A stretch of 64,000 nucleotides of DNA from NCBI GenBank assembly GCA_951217055.1, contig OX578277.1:14873218-14937217 (forward strand), read 5' to 3'. The notes below the pieces were generated by a model. It did not search any database and was not told the origin of the DNA. It worked only from the letters and a program-made list of their open reading frames with translations. This document shows, piece after piece, positions 12,085 to 23,167 of this stretch. The stretch is from Gerris lacustris. Its lineage: Eukaryota; Arthropoda; Insecta; Hemiptera; Gerridae. Position 1 is the stretch's first letter; every line of letters starts with the position of its first letter. A program made the position numbers and the translations under genes.

Positions 12085-12190
12085 AGGCTGTGAAGTGAGT
12101 TTTTTCTTTACCGCGGCAATTACATTTTCTGTCGAGCGAAGCGAGACAGTAAATATTTCCAAGGTAAAGAAAAAACACTTCACAGTCGTG
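12085..12190. repeat. Palindromic element
   Basis: GGCTGTGAAGTGAG and TTTTTTCTTTACC at the left are mirrored by GGTAAAGAAAAAAC and ACTTCACAGTC at the right (12163-12187), and CTGTC/GACAG forms an inner stem. The outer sequence resembles the TRL hairpin in style (CTTTACC/GGTAAAG). Confidence 0.75.
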
Positions 12191-12416
12191 TAGCATGTGC
12201 TATTTTTTCCGTGGTAGCAGACAATGAAAAAACATTAAATATTTATCAATAATCAATATAATATTAACAAATATTAGTACATACTTAAGATTTAAAAAAA
12301 GAAACCTTAAAAAGAGGTTGCATTATAAGAAAAAATAAAACGCATTGACATCTAGCGGATTTTAATCGTACTAAGAAGCATTGCAGCGCTAAAAAACGGA
12401 AGTTTTGATAACTACC

Positions 12417-12474
12417 AGCTGTAAAGAAAACATTTTTTCTGTCCTAGGACGTAAACATTTTTTTCTTCACAGCT
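12417..12474. repeat. Palindrome centred on GTCCTAGGAC
   Basis: AGCTGTAAAGAAAACATTTT at the left mirrors AAACATTTTTTTCTTCACAG at the right, with one or two mismatches. It shares its outer sequence with the palindrome at 12085-12190. Confidence 0.7.
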
Positions 12475-13229
12475 TGGAGTAATGTAAAGATTTTTTAAGT
12501 CCACGTAATGAACACAGCCTACCTCGGAAAAAACATATTTCATAAAAAAAAAAAAAAAAAATTGCGAATATCTGGGAAAATAAATATGCATTTTAGGATA
12601 CACCTTTATATGAAGTTTTTCTCTTTATTTTTGCATGTTTAACCTTACCTGAAGTTTTTTTACACCCTTTTATGGAGTTATGAAATGATTAATCTTAAAT
12701 TGAAGTGAGCCATTGTAGCTATCTCGACTACTTTATTGGTTATTGAAACTGTTAGGTTTTAAAACCAATATTAAACAAAAGAGTTTCGTACAAATTCTAA
12801 TGCTGGCTTAACATATGCAAAGGCTTCTGTCAAGTGTTTTGCTTGTTGTCTTCTTCTCTTCTAGACCCATGACCTAGATTCTAACTAGAAATATGTAGAA
12901 TAACAGGAATTGGAGTGTTAAAATAAATAAGGAAATAGATATTTGACACGCGGGCAGATTCTTAGATAATTAATATATTTATATCTATTTCAAGGTTAGT
13001 AACCTGTTTATGTAATTTTTCAGAGACTAATATATTTGTAACAAATGAATTAACATTTAAAAAACTATCATTGTTCGAAGTTTGCTTCTCTAATAATAAT
13101 ATGAATATTAAAATAAATTATAATGTGTCCTCGGATTGAGTTTCTTGTATTTATGAGTTCTTATGTAATTGGAAGAAAAAGTTATATTAAATAAAATCAA
13201 CAGAATCGTTTTTGAGAATAATTTTTTTC
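12475..13229. other. AT-rich stretch with no recognisable gene
   Basis: No feature was recognised apart from an 18-base poly-A around 12543-12560. Confidence 0.4.
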
Positions 13230-13445
13230 CTCGAGTTTTTGGACGGAGAAGTTGCCAAATTTAGAGTCTTTTGAGTTATAATCTTTTGATTTCACCTCGG
13301 GGGAATGATTTTTCAGAAATCTCATCCAAATCTGCCCTGTAGTTTAGGCTCTTCAAAGAGACTTAAAAAAACACTTTTTGGATCCTAATAACACGTGTAA
13401 ATCCGTCAAATACTCGAATTTTTGCTCTATATTTATATGAACTAC
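13230..13445 (+). repeat. HP1 interspersed repeat, partial copy
   Basis: Keeps CCTCGGGGGAATGATTTTTC, the TAGTTTAGGCTC block and ACGTGTAAATCCGTCAAA, in the same order as 58645-59240. The CAGACAGA run has been lost. Confidence 0.55.
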
Positions 13446-13499
13446 TTATATATGAGAATGTATACCAGATAACTGCTCTCGCTCAAAAAGCATTCCTAC

Positions 13500-13810
13500 T
13501 GTACACTATAGACTAAATCAACATCAATCTGCTAGGCCTAGCTGAAAGCCCAGTGTGCAGGCTTTTCGAGGAAGAGGATGAAACCCCTTATCATCTTGTT
13601 ATCAGCTGTCCTGCATTAACACGCCAGAGGTAGAGAATCTTTGGCTTTGCCATCCTGCCTACTTCTAAGGTTACTTCCCCTAAGAAGGTACTCACTTTTT
13701 GTGGATCAGTCAGCTTGCTTAGAGGATAGAGGACTATAAGATGGATTATTAAAATGGCTTTGCACCTCGGATCCGCATGTGAGGTCTTACAGCTTCAGAA
13801 TTTATTTTTA
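13500..13810 (+). pseudogene. C-terminal fragment of a non-LTR retrotransposon polyprotein
   Basis: The frame at 13529 onward reads LLGLAESPVCRLFEEEDETP, then YHLVISCPAL, which matches the C-terminal zinc-knuckle-like tail (C-x2-C, then H and C, next to a CPAL-type motif) of non-LTR retrotransposon ORF2 proteins. The second Cys of the first pair is Phe here. Two in-frame stops (in the QR-stop-RIFG and LLRG-stop segments) show it is dead. The reverse transcriptase and endonuclease parts are absent. The assignment is to the family type, not to a clade. Confidence 0.7.
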
Positions 13811-13853
13811 AAAGCCTCCAGGAAAACAGAAAAGTAAAAAGCTGAGTAAGTTC

Positions 13854-14180
13854 AAAACAATAAAGAATTGTGGTATTAGTTCGTAAGTCCTGATAAAGTT
13901 ATTCTACAGACAAAGATTGTTGTTTAAGAGATGTCCTAGGACAAATTGGTGGCTGGTTGAAAACAATAAAGAATTGTGGTATTAGTTCGTAAGTCCTGAT
14001 AAAGTTATTCTACAGACAAAGATTGTTGTTTAAGAGATGTCCTAGGACAAATCGGTGGCTGGTTGAAAACAATAAAGAATTATGGCATTAGTTAGTAAGT
14101 CCTGATAAAGTTATTCTACAGACAAAGATTGTTGTTTTAGAGATGTCCTAAATCCTAGGACAAATAGGTGGCTGGTTCAA
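13854..14180. repeat. 106-bp tandem repeat, three units
   Basis: AAAACAATAAAGAATT recurs at 13854, 13960 and 14066, with a partial fourth unit near 14178. Units are nearly identical and include GTAAGTCCTGATAAAG and GATGTCCTAGGAC. A lone partial unit is at 14606-14670. Confidence 0.95.
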
Positions 14181-14245
14181 ATAAAGAATTGCGGAATTAA
14201 TTCGTGAATCCTGATAAAGAGGTAAACTACGGACAAAAGGTATAT

Positions 14246-14502
14246 GTAACAGTTTTGTAACAGTAAATGTATTCCAGGTTTCAATACTCTTTTCGTAGAC
14301 ACTACTAAACATTAGAAAATAAAATAAAAATGACTACTTCAGTCGTACAATAGTTCAGTTATTTGCCGTGTAATTTAATATTTACAGTATCTCATGAGAT
14401 GGATGCTATACATTTTATGCAGAGGTTCATTTTCACAAAACGTAGAACTAATCGTATTTTTGGCTAATTCATATTGTACGTGCCAGAGAAATTTCCTAAA
14501 GG
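14246..14502 (+). repeat. Dispersed duplicate, copy 1
   Basis: About 257 bp, about 90 percent identical by eye to 15719-15975: CAGTTTTGTAACAG, TTCAATACTCTTTTCGTAG, TCTCATGAGATGG and TTTTATGCAGAGGTTCAT in the same order. Each copy is followed by the same G-rich minisatellite. Confidence 0.9.
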
Positions 14503-14592
14503 GTGGTTAGATGTGGATAGAGGTACTTAGAGGTTGTTAGAGATGGTTCAAGGTGGATAGAGGTAGTTAGAGGTTGTTAGGGGTGGTTTTGT
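14503..14592. repeat. G-rich minisatellite, short array
   Basis: Degenerate 10-bp steps of TTAGAGGTGG, ATAGAGGTAG and TTAGAGGTTG. Confidence 0.85.
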
Positions 14593-14769
14593 TAGGACAT
14601 TTTTGTTCGTAAGTCCTGATAAAATTATTCTACAGACAAAGATTTTTGTTTAAGATATGTCCTAGGAGTTAATAGCAATAGCTGAGAGTTGTTCATGCGG
14701 CTGGTAGAGAATGAAGTGAATTAAAAAGGAAGATTGGGTCAGAGATCGGGGTAAGGAATCGGTATGTTG

Positions 14770-14995
14770 TAAACGCTCCCAAGTTGCAACGATATATCGG
14801 TGCGATTTATCGTTCTTTCAGATTGCACCGACAAATTGCAAGGTGTAAATTGCCATCTTTAGTTTTGCTTCGATTATAGACTCCAACCCCAACCCCGACG
14901 TCTTTATACAATTTCCATTTACACCTTACGATATATCGGAGCGGTTTGTCGTTCCTTCAGGTTGCACCAATCGCAAGGTGTAATGCCGGCTTAAA
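14770..14995. repeat. Pair of direct repeats, probable MITE remnant
   Basis: ACGATATATCGG followed by TATCGTTCTTTCAGATTG and GCAAGGTGTAA at 14779-14855 is repeated as a diverged copy at 14929-14992. Confidence 0.6.
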
Positions 14996-15718
14996 GAGTT
15001 ATCCTTTTAGACGAGTAGATGACTGGAGAAGTTCTATAACCGTTGGAAAGGGAATGTAGAGAAAGATTTAAGCCAATTTGAACTAGCTAGCTAGCAGACT
15101 TAGCGCCTAAAGGCTTAAGTAGTCGAAGAATGGAATGGTATTGTAGAAAATAACCGCAGGCATTCCCGACTTAATCCAAGGTAGCACCGTGTAGTAAAAG
15201 ATTTCAAATCGTGCAGAGTTGCAGTACAATAATGTTTTACTTTGTTTTGAATAACTGTAGATGGTTCAACCATCTCTCTTTATTCCAATATTATTAACAG
15301 TAATTCCTAGTTTGAATATTTTTTTCTTTATGCTCTATGGCATTAAAGAGTTTAAAACATAAAATTTGTATTAAAGAGTCAAGAGGTATGAGGAAGTCTT
15401 CAGCTGGATATTATATAAAAATGTAGATCTACTATAAAGGTCGTGTGGATCTCATCTTTAATATACCGGACTTGTTTATGCTAATCTTATGTAACTGAGG
15501 AGTCAAAAAAAATTTAGAACTGATTTACTCGGGAATGAAATAATTTATATTATCCATACAACTTAATCTGGTTTTATAACTTTATTTTTATTTATAATCT
15601 GAAACCAAATTAACAATAAAGCGTTTTATTTGTCTATTTTTAATTTTAATGATATCGTGTTTGTTTCGCCTTAGTTAATAGATCTCTTAAAAGAAAAATA
15701 TATAAGATAAAAGCATAT
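14996..15718. other. Stretch with no recognisable gene
   Basis: No reading frame or repeat was recognised. Confidence 0.4.
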
Positions 15719-15975
15719 TTAACAGTTTTGTAACTGTAAATGTATTCCAGGTTTCAATACTCTTTTCGTAGTCACCACTAGTCATTAGAAAATAAAATAT
15801 AAATTACTACTTCAGTTGTTCAATAGATCAGTTATTTGCCGTTTCAATTTAATATCTACATTATCTCATGAGATGGCAACTTTACATTTTATGCAGAGGT
15901 TCATTTGCACAAAACGTAGAACTAATAGTATTTTTGGCTAATTCATATTGTAAGTGCCAGAGAATTTTCCTCAAG
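15719..15975 (+). repeat. Dispersed duplicate, copy 2
   Basis: Second copy of the module at 14246-14502. Its last part (15940-15960) forms the left arm of an inverted repeat with 16275-16295. Confidence 0.9.
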
Positions 15976-16295
15976 GGTGGTTAGAGGTGGATAGAGGTAG
16001 TTAGAGGTTGTTAGAGATGGTTAGAGGTGGATAGAGGTAGTTAGAGCTTGCTAGAGGTGGTTAGAGGTGGATGGAGGGGGTTAGAGGTGGATAGAGGTAG
16101 TTAGAGGTGGATAGAGGTAGTTAGAGGCTGTTAGAAATTGTTAGAGGTGGATAGAGATGGATAGAGGTAGTTAGAGGTTGCTAGAGGTGGTTAGAGGTGG
16201 ATAGAGGTAGTTAGAGGTGGATAGAGGTAGTTAGAGGTTGTTAGATGTGGTTAAAGGTGGCTCAAAATCTCGGCCTGGCACGTACAATATGAATT
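15940..16295. mobile_element. Minisatellite-bearing inverted-repeat element
   Basis: A 21-bp arm at 15940-15960 pairs with 16275-16295 with one mismatch. The equivalent arm in copy 1 (14466-14486) pairs with it perfectly. Between the arms lies almost only G-rich minisatellite. The structure resembles a MITE whose interior is an expanding tandem repeat. Confidence 0.55.
15975..16260. repeat. G-rich minisatellite, long array
   Basis: About 28 ten-base steps alternating TTAGAGGTGG, ATAGAGGTAG and TTAGAGGTTG. The plus strand is strongly purine-rich. Confidence 0.95.
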
Positions 16296-16317
16296 CACCG
16301 TATTTTCTTACCTGATA

Positions 16318-16744
16318 ATAGCTACGTTTATATTGTTTATTGAAAGCGATCTCAATACTGTTACTGTCTTACTGATGACTGTTTGTTTACTGGCCGTATT
16401 GAATTGGTATTTTGGAATTATTTGGATACAGTTTTGACGCCATTTGAAAACAACTGATTTGGACACGTTATTATTATGATGGCTGTGAAAGAAGGTTATG
16501 ATTGTACGGCCGATGTGTCAGGTTACCCAGGAGAGAAACATGAAACCGCGCATGCCCTAATACGATCTTATTACAGTAATGTGTTTATATGCAACTGAAG
16601 GTGTGTTTAATACGATACAGTAACAGACTTTTGGTGTATCGACCTTGATATTGGTGTATCGGCCTTGATATGAACTAGATTAAATAAGATGCGTTTATAT
16701 GAAAAGATACCGTATTGAGATCGTTTTCAATACACGTACGTTAG
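16318..16744. mobile_element. MITE-like element
   Basis: The left end TATTGAAAGCGATCTCAATA is mirrored by GTATTGAGATCGTTTTCAAT at 16712-16731, with further outer pairing (GCTACGT and ACGTACG). Two 21-bp direct copies of TTGGTGTATCG-CCTTGATA lie inside near 16632-16670. Confidence 0.55.
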
Positions 16745-17096
16745 TAATAAAGAGATAACGCACAAATGTTGTGCTAAATGTTCTTATCTAATGTTAATAT
16801 TGCGCAAATAAGTAGGATACTACTTTTTTAGGTAATCAATTATTTTACTGTTAATGGTAAAAGCTTATGAAAAGGGATACGCTGTCTTTCTCTATTGTTA
16901 AATTTAAGAAAAGATCTTAGACTGTGAAGCTCTTAAATTTACTGTCATTTTAAATTCACTTCCCTAAGGATTAAAATTGATAAACGTAAATTCCCTAAGG
17001 ATATAGTAAGCTTTCTAAAATACAATACAAGAAGAAAAAGGTAAAGAAAAAAAAGGTTAAAACCCTAATGGAAATTTAATAGATATTGAGAAGGAA

Positions 17097-17100
<4 letters not shown>

Positions 17101-17174
<74 letters not shown>
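17101..17174. repeat. (AT)n microsatellite
   Basis: About 37 dinucleotide copies. Confidence 0.97.
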
Positions 17175-17177
<3 letters not shown>

Positions 17178-17272
17178 TAAAGTATTTTCTTGGGGTTTTC
17201 TTGGAATTCACCATTGTTTAGATTTGAGGGTAGTACTAACTAAAATGAAGGGTTCCTAGAAATAATTTCACA

Positions 17273-17293
17273 CCCCCCCCCCCCCCCCCCCCC
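17273..17293. repeat. Poly-C tract (21)
   Basis: An uninterrupted run of 21 C. Confidence 0.98.
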
Positions 17294-17499
17294 AGATAAT
17301 TGTTCATCTAGCTTACCCAGTAATACAATCCAGCCTTGTCTTATAATAAACTTACCTTTATTACTGCACCTCTATCCCCTTCTCCGTTCATTTTTGAATA
17401 GCAGTACTAGTTCAGTAGTAATGGAACCACCCCGCATTCTTACTATTCCTCTAACTTTTCATCCTTCCTTTTCAATTATTATAAAATGTATCACTTCGC

Positions 17500-18035
17500 T
17501 ACCAAAAAACTACTGCATGTCTCGAATTGAAATTTTGCATGCGTGTTTCAATTGTGCGTTATGATGGTGTATATGAAGTTTTATTAAAATCGTTACGTTA
17601 GAACGATTGATATCGGTAAAAAGGTTGTTTTCTCTATTATAAACGTTTAGGTCCGCTTTAATAGTTTTAGCGATCTTTATTAATTCATAGCGGTGTCGCT
17701 GTTGGTTTTACTAAAAAATGTTATTTGAAAAAAATGTTCGTCTCATCGAATAGATGATAATAGAATCTTTTCCCGTACTAAAATTCCAATTTAATTTTTG
17801 AACCTCTCGTTTACGCGCGCGAACTCTTGGACGGATCACGCTGTCCAACGAACTTAGCCTGAGTATTAGTAAGAGGATCATGTATACCAAATTTCAACTA
17901 AATCGGTCAACTTTTACTCAAGTTATCGTCACACGCGTAAACGTTACTGACAGACAGACAGACAGACAGACAAGATGCATAGTTTGTTGAATGTAAGAAG
18001 CTCGCTTACGCTCGCTTCAATTAACTAAGGTAATA
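17500..18035 (+). repeat. HP6 interspersed repeat
   Basis: Contains an early GAATTGAAATTTTGCATG motif, ACCAAATTTCAACTAAATCGG at 17889 (read as two overlapping blocks), the GACAGACAGACAGACAGACA run at 17948-17971 and a terminal hairpin at 17997-18018 (GAAGC and GCTTC arms). It follows the common HP layout. Confidence 0.55.
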
Positions 18036-18389
18036 TTTGTGTTACTTTAGTCGGCTATATATATATAGGATGAGCTCTAACTTTAAAAATATTGGTTCCA
18101 CAGATAGGCTTTAGAAATATTTTTTGATAGTAATTTTTTAATTACTCTAATAGTTTTCTAAGAGAATTAAAAAGTTAATAATTACTGACCCAGACTGTAG
18201 GCAACTTATTAATACAAGAAAATTGTTGGCAAGTTATATTTACATGGTTCCCTGGCCAGTAGTTCTATAGGCTGTAAGTCCAAGTCCAAGTCATGTCTGA
18301 ACTACTGGAAGTCTGTAGTCTGTAACAGTTGCAGAAAGGTTATTTTAATTCTGTGGCCTTGATATTTAAGAGGAGGCTGTTGCCCCGCT

Positions 18390-18614
18390 TCAAGTTGCCA
18401 ACAGGGCAACAAGGACTCCAAGGTCTGGGTCCATAACCGGAGCTCTCTCCACCCCAACCATCCTCTTTCCTTCACCACTTCGCATGACTTTTTTTTGTAC
18501 TTTTTTTATACCCCACTGAAAGGCACCAGTCTGTCTGTAAGCATAAGTAAGAAACTTATTTGAATAACAAGTCCTGAGATCACCGTCTGTAAATTTGTTA
18601 ATAATACGATTCAA
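18390..18614 (-). other. Open frame of unknown nature, 74 codons
   Basis: A minus-strand open frame begins MNRIINKFTDGDLRTC and ends LGVLVALLAT. It is less AT-rich than its surroundings. I recognise no domain, no splice sites frame it, and the lysine-rich middle comes from poly-A-like tracts. It may be a decayed mobile-element fragment or chance. Confidence 0.2.
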
Positions 18615-19109
18615 TAATAAAAGGGCAACATCTTGTCTTGTATGAATGTATACTCGTGCATCCGTAACATCTTTTTCTTTCTTTTATATTGTATACATCG
18701 TTATTTTAAACTGTAATTGAATATTACGTCTCTCTATATTATATGCGATATCTCATTCTTATTTATTCAACGTTCTGCTTCCTGGAGCGTAATTGAAAAA
18801 AAAAAAATATATATATATATATAGGTATATTACAATAAATAAACCACATAGTAAGTAATGAATAAATAATAATAAATTCAGTAAATAAATAAATAACTGT
18901 TTTTGTTATTGAATGTGACCACGTAATGCTAAAAAACTGGTACATACCACCATATTAAATCTAGTATATTAACTTGCTACATTAAGAATCAAAGTATTTT
19001 TTATATAAATGTTTATGGATTTAAGTCTGATGTAAGATTTTTAACATTCAAGTCGCATTTTAACATTCAATGTTTAATGACCAAATCCCAGTCAGTAATG
19101 CTTTCTATA

Positions 19110-19215
19110 TATTTATTTAATTTTGCTTCCGAGCTTACCGAAGGTAACGGAAGATTGTGATCATTCTGAAGAACGAATTTATTTTATGTCTGCGAGTTCA
19201 AATATTTCTGGAACA
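19110..19215 (-). repeat. HP2 interspersed repeat, hairpin end only
   Basis: TTTGCTTCCGAGCTTACCG and AAGGTAACGGAAGATTGTG are the HP2 terminal hairpin, followed by about 60 bases of the adjoining HP2 sequence. Confidence 0.75.
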
Positions 19216-19459
19216 GGGGAAATTTTTATTTCTGGTTTCTGGCTTCGTGATTTGGTTTCTGTGTCGTAAATCATTTTTGCGAACCACCATTATACTAAAA
19301 CAACTCGTATGATTGTGATCAAATTTCGTTAGCAGGAGATACAATTAGTCCCACGATTGGTACCGTATTAATTTCAACCGTTTGCATATATTTAATATTA
19401 AATAAAAATAAATGATAATCCCCTAGAAATCGAAACTTCTATCATCAACAATTCCAACA

Positions 19460-20100
19460 ATATGACCATGTGTTTGACCAATATGACCATGCGTTTGACC
19501 AATATAACCATGTTTTTAACCAATATAACCATCTGTTGAACCCATATGACCATGTGTTTGACCAATATAACCATGTTTTTAACCAATATAACCATCTGTT
19601 GAACCCATATGACCATGTGTTTGACCAATATAACCATGTATTTGACCAATATAACCATGTTTTTAACCAATATAACCATCTGTTGAACCCATATGACCAT
19701 GTGTTTGACCAATATCACCAAGTGTTTAACCAATATAACCATGTTTTTAACCAATATAACCATCTGTTGAACCCATATGACCATGTGTTTGACCAATATA
19801 ACCATGTGTTTGACCAATATAACCATGTTTTTAACCAATATAACCATCTGTTGAACCCATATGACCATGTGTTTGGCCAATATAACCATGTGTTTGACCA
19901 ATATAACCATGTTTTTAACCAATATAACCATCTGTTGAACCCATATGACCATGTGTTTGACCAATATAACCATGTGTTTGACCAATATAACCATGTTTTT
20001 AACCAATATAACCATCTGTTGAACCCATATGACCATGTGTTTGACCAATATAAACATGTGTTTGACCAATATCACTGTGTTTAACCGATATCCTCATGTG
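19460..20100. repeat. 21-bp minisatellite with 84-bp higher-order unit
   Basis: About 29 monomers of the type GTTTGACCAATATAACCAT. Four monomer variants alternate in fixed order to give an 84-bp unit repeated about six times, with one 63-bp unit that lacks a monomer. Since 21 is a multiple of three, long open frames arise on both strands (204 codons plus, 225 codons minus). The plus reading gives FDQYNHV, FDQYNHV, FNQYNHL and LNPYDHV. The frames have no other protein character, so I do not call a gene. Confidence 0.95.
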
Positions 20101-20274
20101 ACCACTTGTCTAATAGTAGGACGCACATAATTTGCTCCACTATTTGGCAGACTTTAATTTTTCATCTTTTGAGCCTTTTGAAATTATCATTTTACTAATT
20201 TAATTATAATTAGACTTATTGAAATTTAACAATTAATAATTTAATAATAATTAAAACCAAAAAGCTATGTAATA

Positions 20275-20470
20275 GTTCTGAAGAACGAACATTTTTTAGG
20301 TCTCCGTCTTTTTAGCCTGCACGGCGGCTACCATCGGTAAATAGAAATTAAAAGGTGACCATCTTGGGCCTACCACGTAATCCCTGAAAATTGTGAAAGT
20401 TATGCATGTGGCAAGGATTCGTGGACCGATAGACCGACAGACGGTCACGAAATTAAATTTGTTCAGGAAG
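20275..20470 (-). repeat. HP2-like repeat, strongly diverged
   Basis: Begins GTTCTGAAGAACGAAC, then TTTTTTAGGTCTCCG and TACCATCGGTAAA. An HP run GACCGATAGACCGACAGACG is at about 20424. Confidence 0.4.
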
Positions 20471-20559
20471 GTCTAAAACATCAAATGCAAGTGCAAATTT
20501 TATTAGGGGGGAAAAAAATTATCCCCCAAAAGTAAACTTAATGTTATAGCTACCTTGTT

Positions 20560-20770
20560 AGACTCGGAAGCAAATAAAAAAATTGGTCCGAGACAACTCA
20601 GACAAATTTTCTCATATATATTAGTTCATAATTACTTAGTCCAGTGTTCTCCATTTTTTAGTTTTCGTAGGTACATTTAATTATTATTGAACATTTTATC
20701 GAAATTTATCATAAAAACAATTTCTCCTCGGCGGGGAATCGCACCCGGCCTTTCTCAATGAGCTTCCGGG
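20560..20770 (+). repeat. HP1 interspersed repeat, partial copy with tRNA-like B box
   Basis: GGTCCGAGACAACTCAGACA is followed by AATTATTATTGAACATTTTA and GGGGAATCGCACCCGG. The last is the reverse complement of a box-B-like motif also present in the two long HP1 copies. Confidence 0.65.
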
Positions 20771-21376
<606 letters not shown>

Positions 21377-21674
21377 ATTACATTTATGCAAAACAATAAC
21401 CGCAATATCTTTTTGACCATGAACCTTCTACCCAGAACGTTACACAGTACAGTTTCAATAAAAAAAAAAAATCTTGAATAACTGTTACTCACGTAAAGAG
21501 TAGATAATTGTTCTGCTTACTGATGAGAGATTCAAAGAATTGTAAAAGAGAAGAATTTTATAGTTGTTGTCTTTTAACTTCGATTGCGTAACTTAACGAG
21601 TATGGATCTTATTAAAAGTAGGCATATTTTTTCATAAAACAACTATTTGTGTAATGTAATTAATACCTCAGGAG

Positions 21675-22100
21675 GAAAAAGAACTCCGACAGTATTCGAA
21701 GTAATCTTTACCTTAAGTTATCATATCTTCCGGTTTTTTTTTGACATTTTCATGTCTAGGCTATGGCACATAACCTCGAAAAGCGTTACCAAAAACTAGC
21801 GTTACACGAGTAGGGAAGATATAGGAACAGGGAGTTAGGAAGATATAGGAGGTGTTCAATCGAGTCTGCCCACTCTAGGTAGGTATAGTGTCTCCCACTA
21901 CCACGCTTAGTAGGGCCTACCCACCCCTGCCCTCCCGATCGGCTAGCTACCACGTCTCACTCTCTTCGCTTCTCGCTACCACTCCAGTAGTCGCTCACGA
22001 GCCCCAGCCCAGCGGCCCCCGAAGTAAAAAAGTCAAAAAGAACTCCGACAGTAATCGAATTGATCTTTACCTTTAAGTTATCATATCTTCCTGGTTTTTT
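21675..22100. repeat. About 65-bp direct repeats flanking a GC-rich segment
   Basis: AAAAGAACTCCGACAGTA through TTATCATATCTTCC occurs at 21675-21739 and again at 22035-22100, with few differences. The segment between (about 21800-22030) is unusually GC-rich for this window, with CTACCACTCCAGTAGTCGC and CCCAGCGGCCCCCGAAG. A short open frame (ATG 21888) covers it but shows no family resemblance. Confidence 0.6.
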
Positions 22101-22242
22101 CTTCTTGTGTATTGATTATTAGACACCGTAATTTCATTTAATTTATCATTGAACATTTTATTGAAGTTTTGCTTTTAGCAAACTTTTTGAATGGACCTGA
22201 CTGAAAACCACATATAGCTTGACTGGAACTCTTGCTTCAGCA

Positions 22243-22489
22243 ATGACAGACGCAGAAACTGTACTATGTAGGTTCAGAATGGGACATAGAAGACTAACTC
22301 ACAGTCATCTATTTACTACAGATCGAGACAGACCCAGGTGTGGACTATGAAATGACATTCTTACTGTAGCTCATTTACTAAAAGACTGTCCGCAGCTAAA
22401 ACAACTAAGACACACGTACAGCTTACCTGACACTCTACCTGACTTGCTAGCAGACAAATTGATTGTTCATTCTAAGACGCTGACTTAAT
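22243..22489 (+). pseudogene. C-terminal fragment of a non-LTR retrotransposon polyprotein
   Basis: A frame with one stop (TGA in place of a codon after RCGL) reads CRFRMGHRRLTHSHLFTTD, RPRCGL, then NDILTVAHLLKDCPQL. The RxGHxxLTHxHL block followed by a C/H cluster is the standard tail of Jockey/I-group non-LTR ORF2 proteins. The same block is better preserved at 54132-54599. The reverse transcriptase is absent, so this is a 5'-truncated, dead copy. The natural stop is at 22487-22489, with AT-rich 3' sequence after it. Confidence 0.8.
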
Positions 22490-22594
22490 TAATACAATTT
22501 AAATAACTAGGTGTTATTTTGATTTTGTTTATTTCACCCAAATGGTAAGTATCAACTAATTTGTAAATCTATTTCATACAATAATGTAATTTTA

Positions 22595-23167
22595 TTTATC
22601 TACGATTGATACGAAATATAAACATTTTATCTCTGTTTAGATGCGTAGAAAGTGATTCTTTCCGTAGTTGTATTCATTGCGCATGCGTGTTCATAATTCT
22701 TCTTTATTTCCGCCCTAGTGCGGTAATAAAGAAGAATTCTCCATCTTATAACACGATTAGCGTGTTTGTTTACATTTAACAAAACTAATTTGCTGTTTGT
22801 TTAATTAAATTAACTGTTTATATCGAGTTTTTAGTGAAAAACAATGAGTGATTTAAGTGATTATGACGAAAATGAGGAGAATAATACTCCTCCCGAAATA
22901 ATTAATTCGGCACAAAATACAACTAATGAATTAATGTCATCTTTATCAAAAGAGAAATACGAACTTACATACAGGAAGTTTGTTAATTTTTTTTCTGTAT
23001 TTATTATTAAAATCCAAAAATCGTAGATAAATTACGGTACGAATCTCGTGCGAAAACTGCATTTTGCTATGCTCGTGTAGTCTTACTACCCTCGCTATCG
23101 CTCGGGTGGAAACACCACACTCGCATGCAAAATGCTACTTTCCGCACTAGATGCGTAATGTACTATT
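22595..23167 (+). mobile_element. TRL family element, copy C (best-preserved frame)
   Basis: Full unit from TTTATCTACGATTGATACG to GCGTAATGTACTATT. The hairpin is at about 22697-22744. The internal frame is the longest of the family, and the GCATTTTGC palindrome block closes the unit. Confidence 0.78.
22844..23026 (+). pseudogene. Tyrosine-recombinase-like N-terminal remnant in TRL copy C
   Basis: A 60-codon frame. It starts MSDLSDYDENEENNTPPE, an acidic leader, followed by LMSSLSKEKYELTYRKFVNF. The latter resembles the S/K-E-R-Y-x3-Y-x-x-F helix of the SAM-like, DNA-binding N-terminal domain in Crypton-type and other eukaryotic tyrosine recombinases. The frame then runs into TTTTTTTTCTG and AT-rich sequence, as if cut off just after this helix. 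The catalytic R, K, H, R and Y residues lie far downstream in such enzymes and are absent. The resemblance is from memory of the family and unverified. Confidence 0.4.

Noticed and set aside
15975..16260. TTAGAGG-rich array considered as telomeric repeat
   Set aside because: The unit is ten bases with variants and not the insect TTAGG; it is internal and bounded by inverted repeats.
19398..20084. Long overlapping open frames on both strands (225 and 204 codons)
   Set aside because: Both arise from a 21-bp minisatellite without stops in one frame. No start context, splice sites or non-repeat domain supports a protein.
21888..22076. GC-rich open frame considered as an exon
   Set aside because: No convincing splice sites, no family resemblance, and it runs into a direct repeat.
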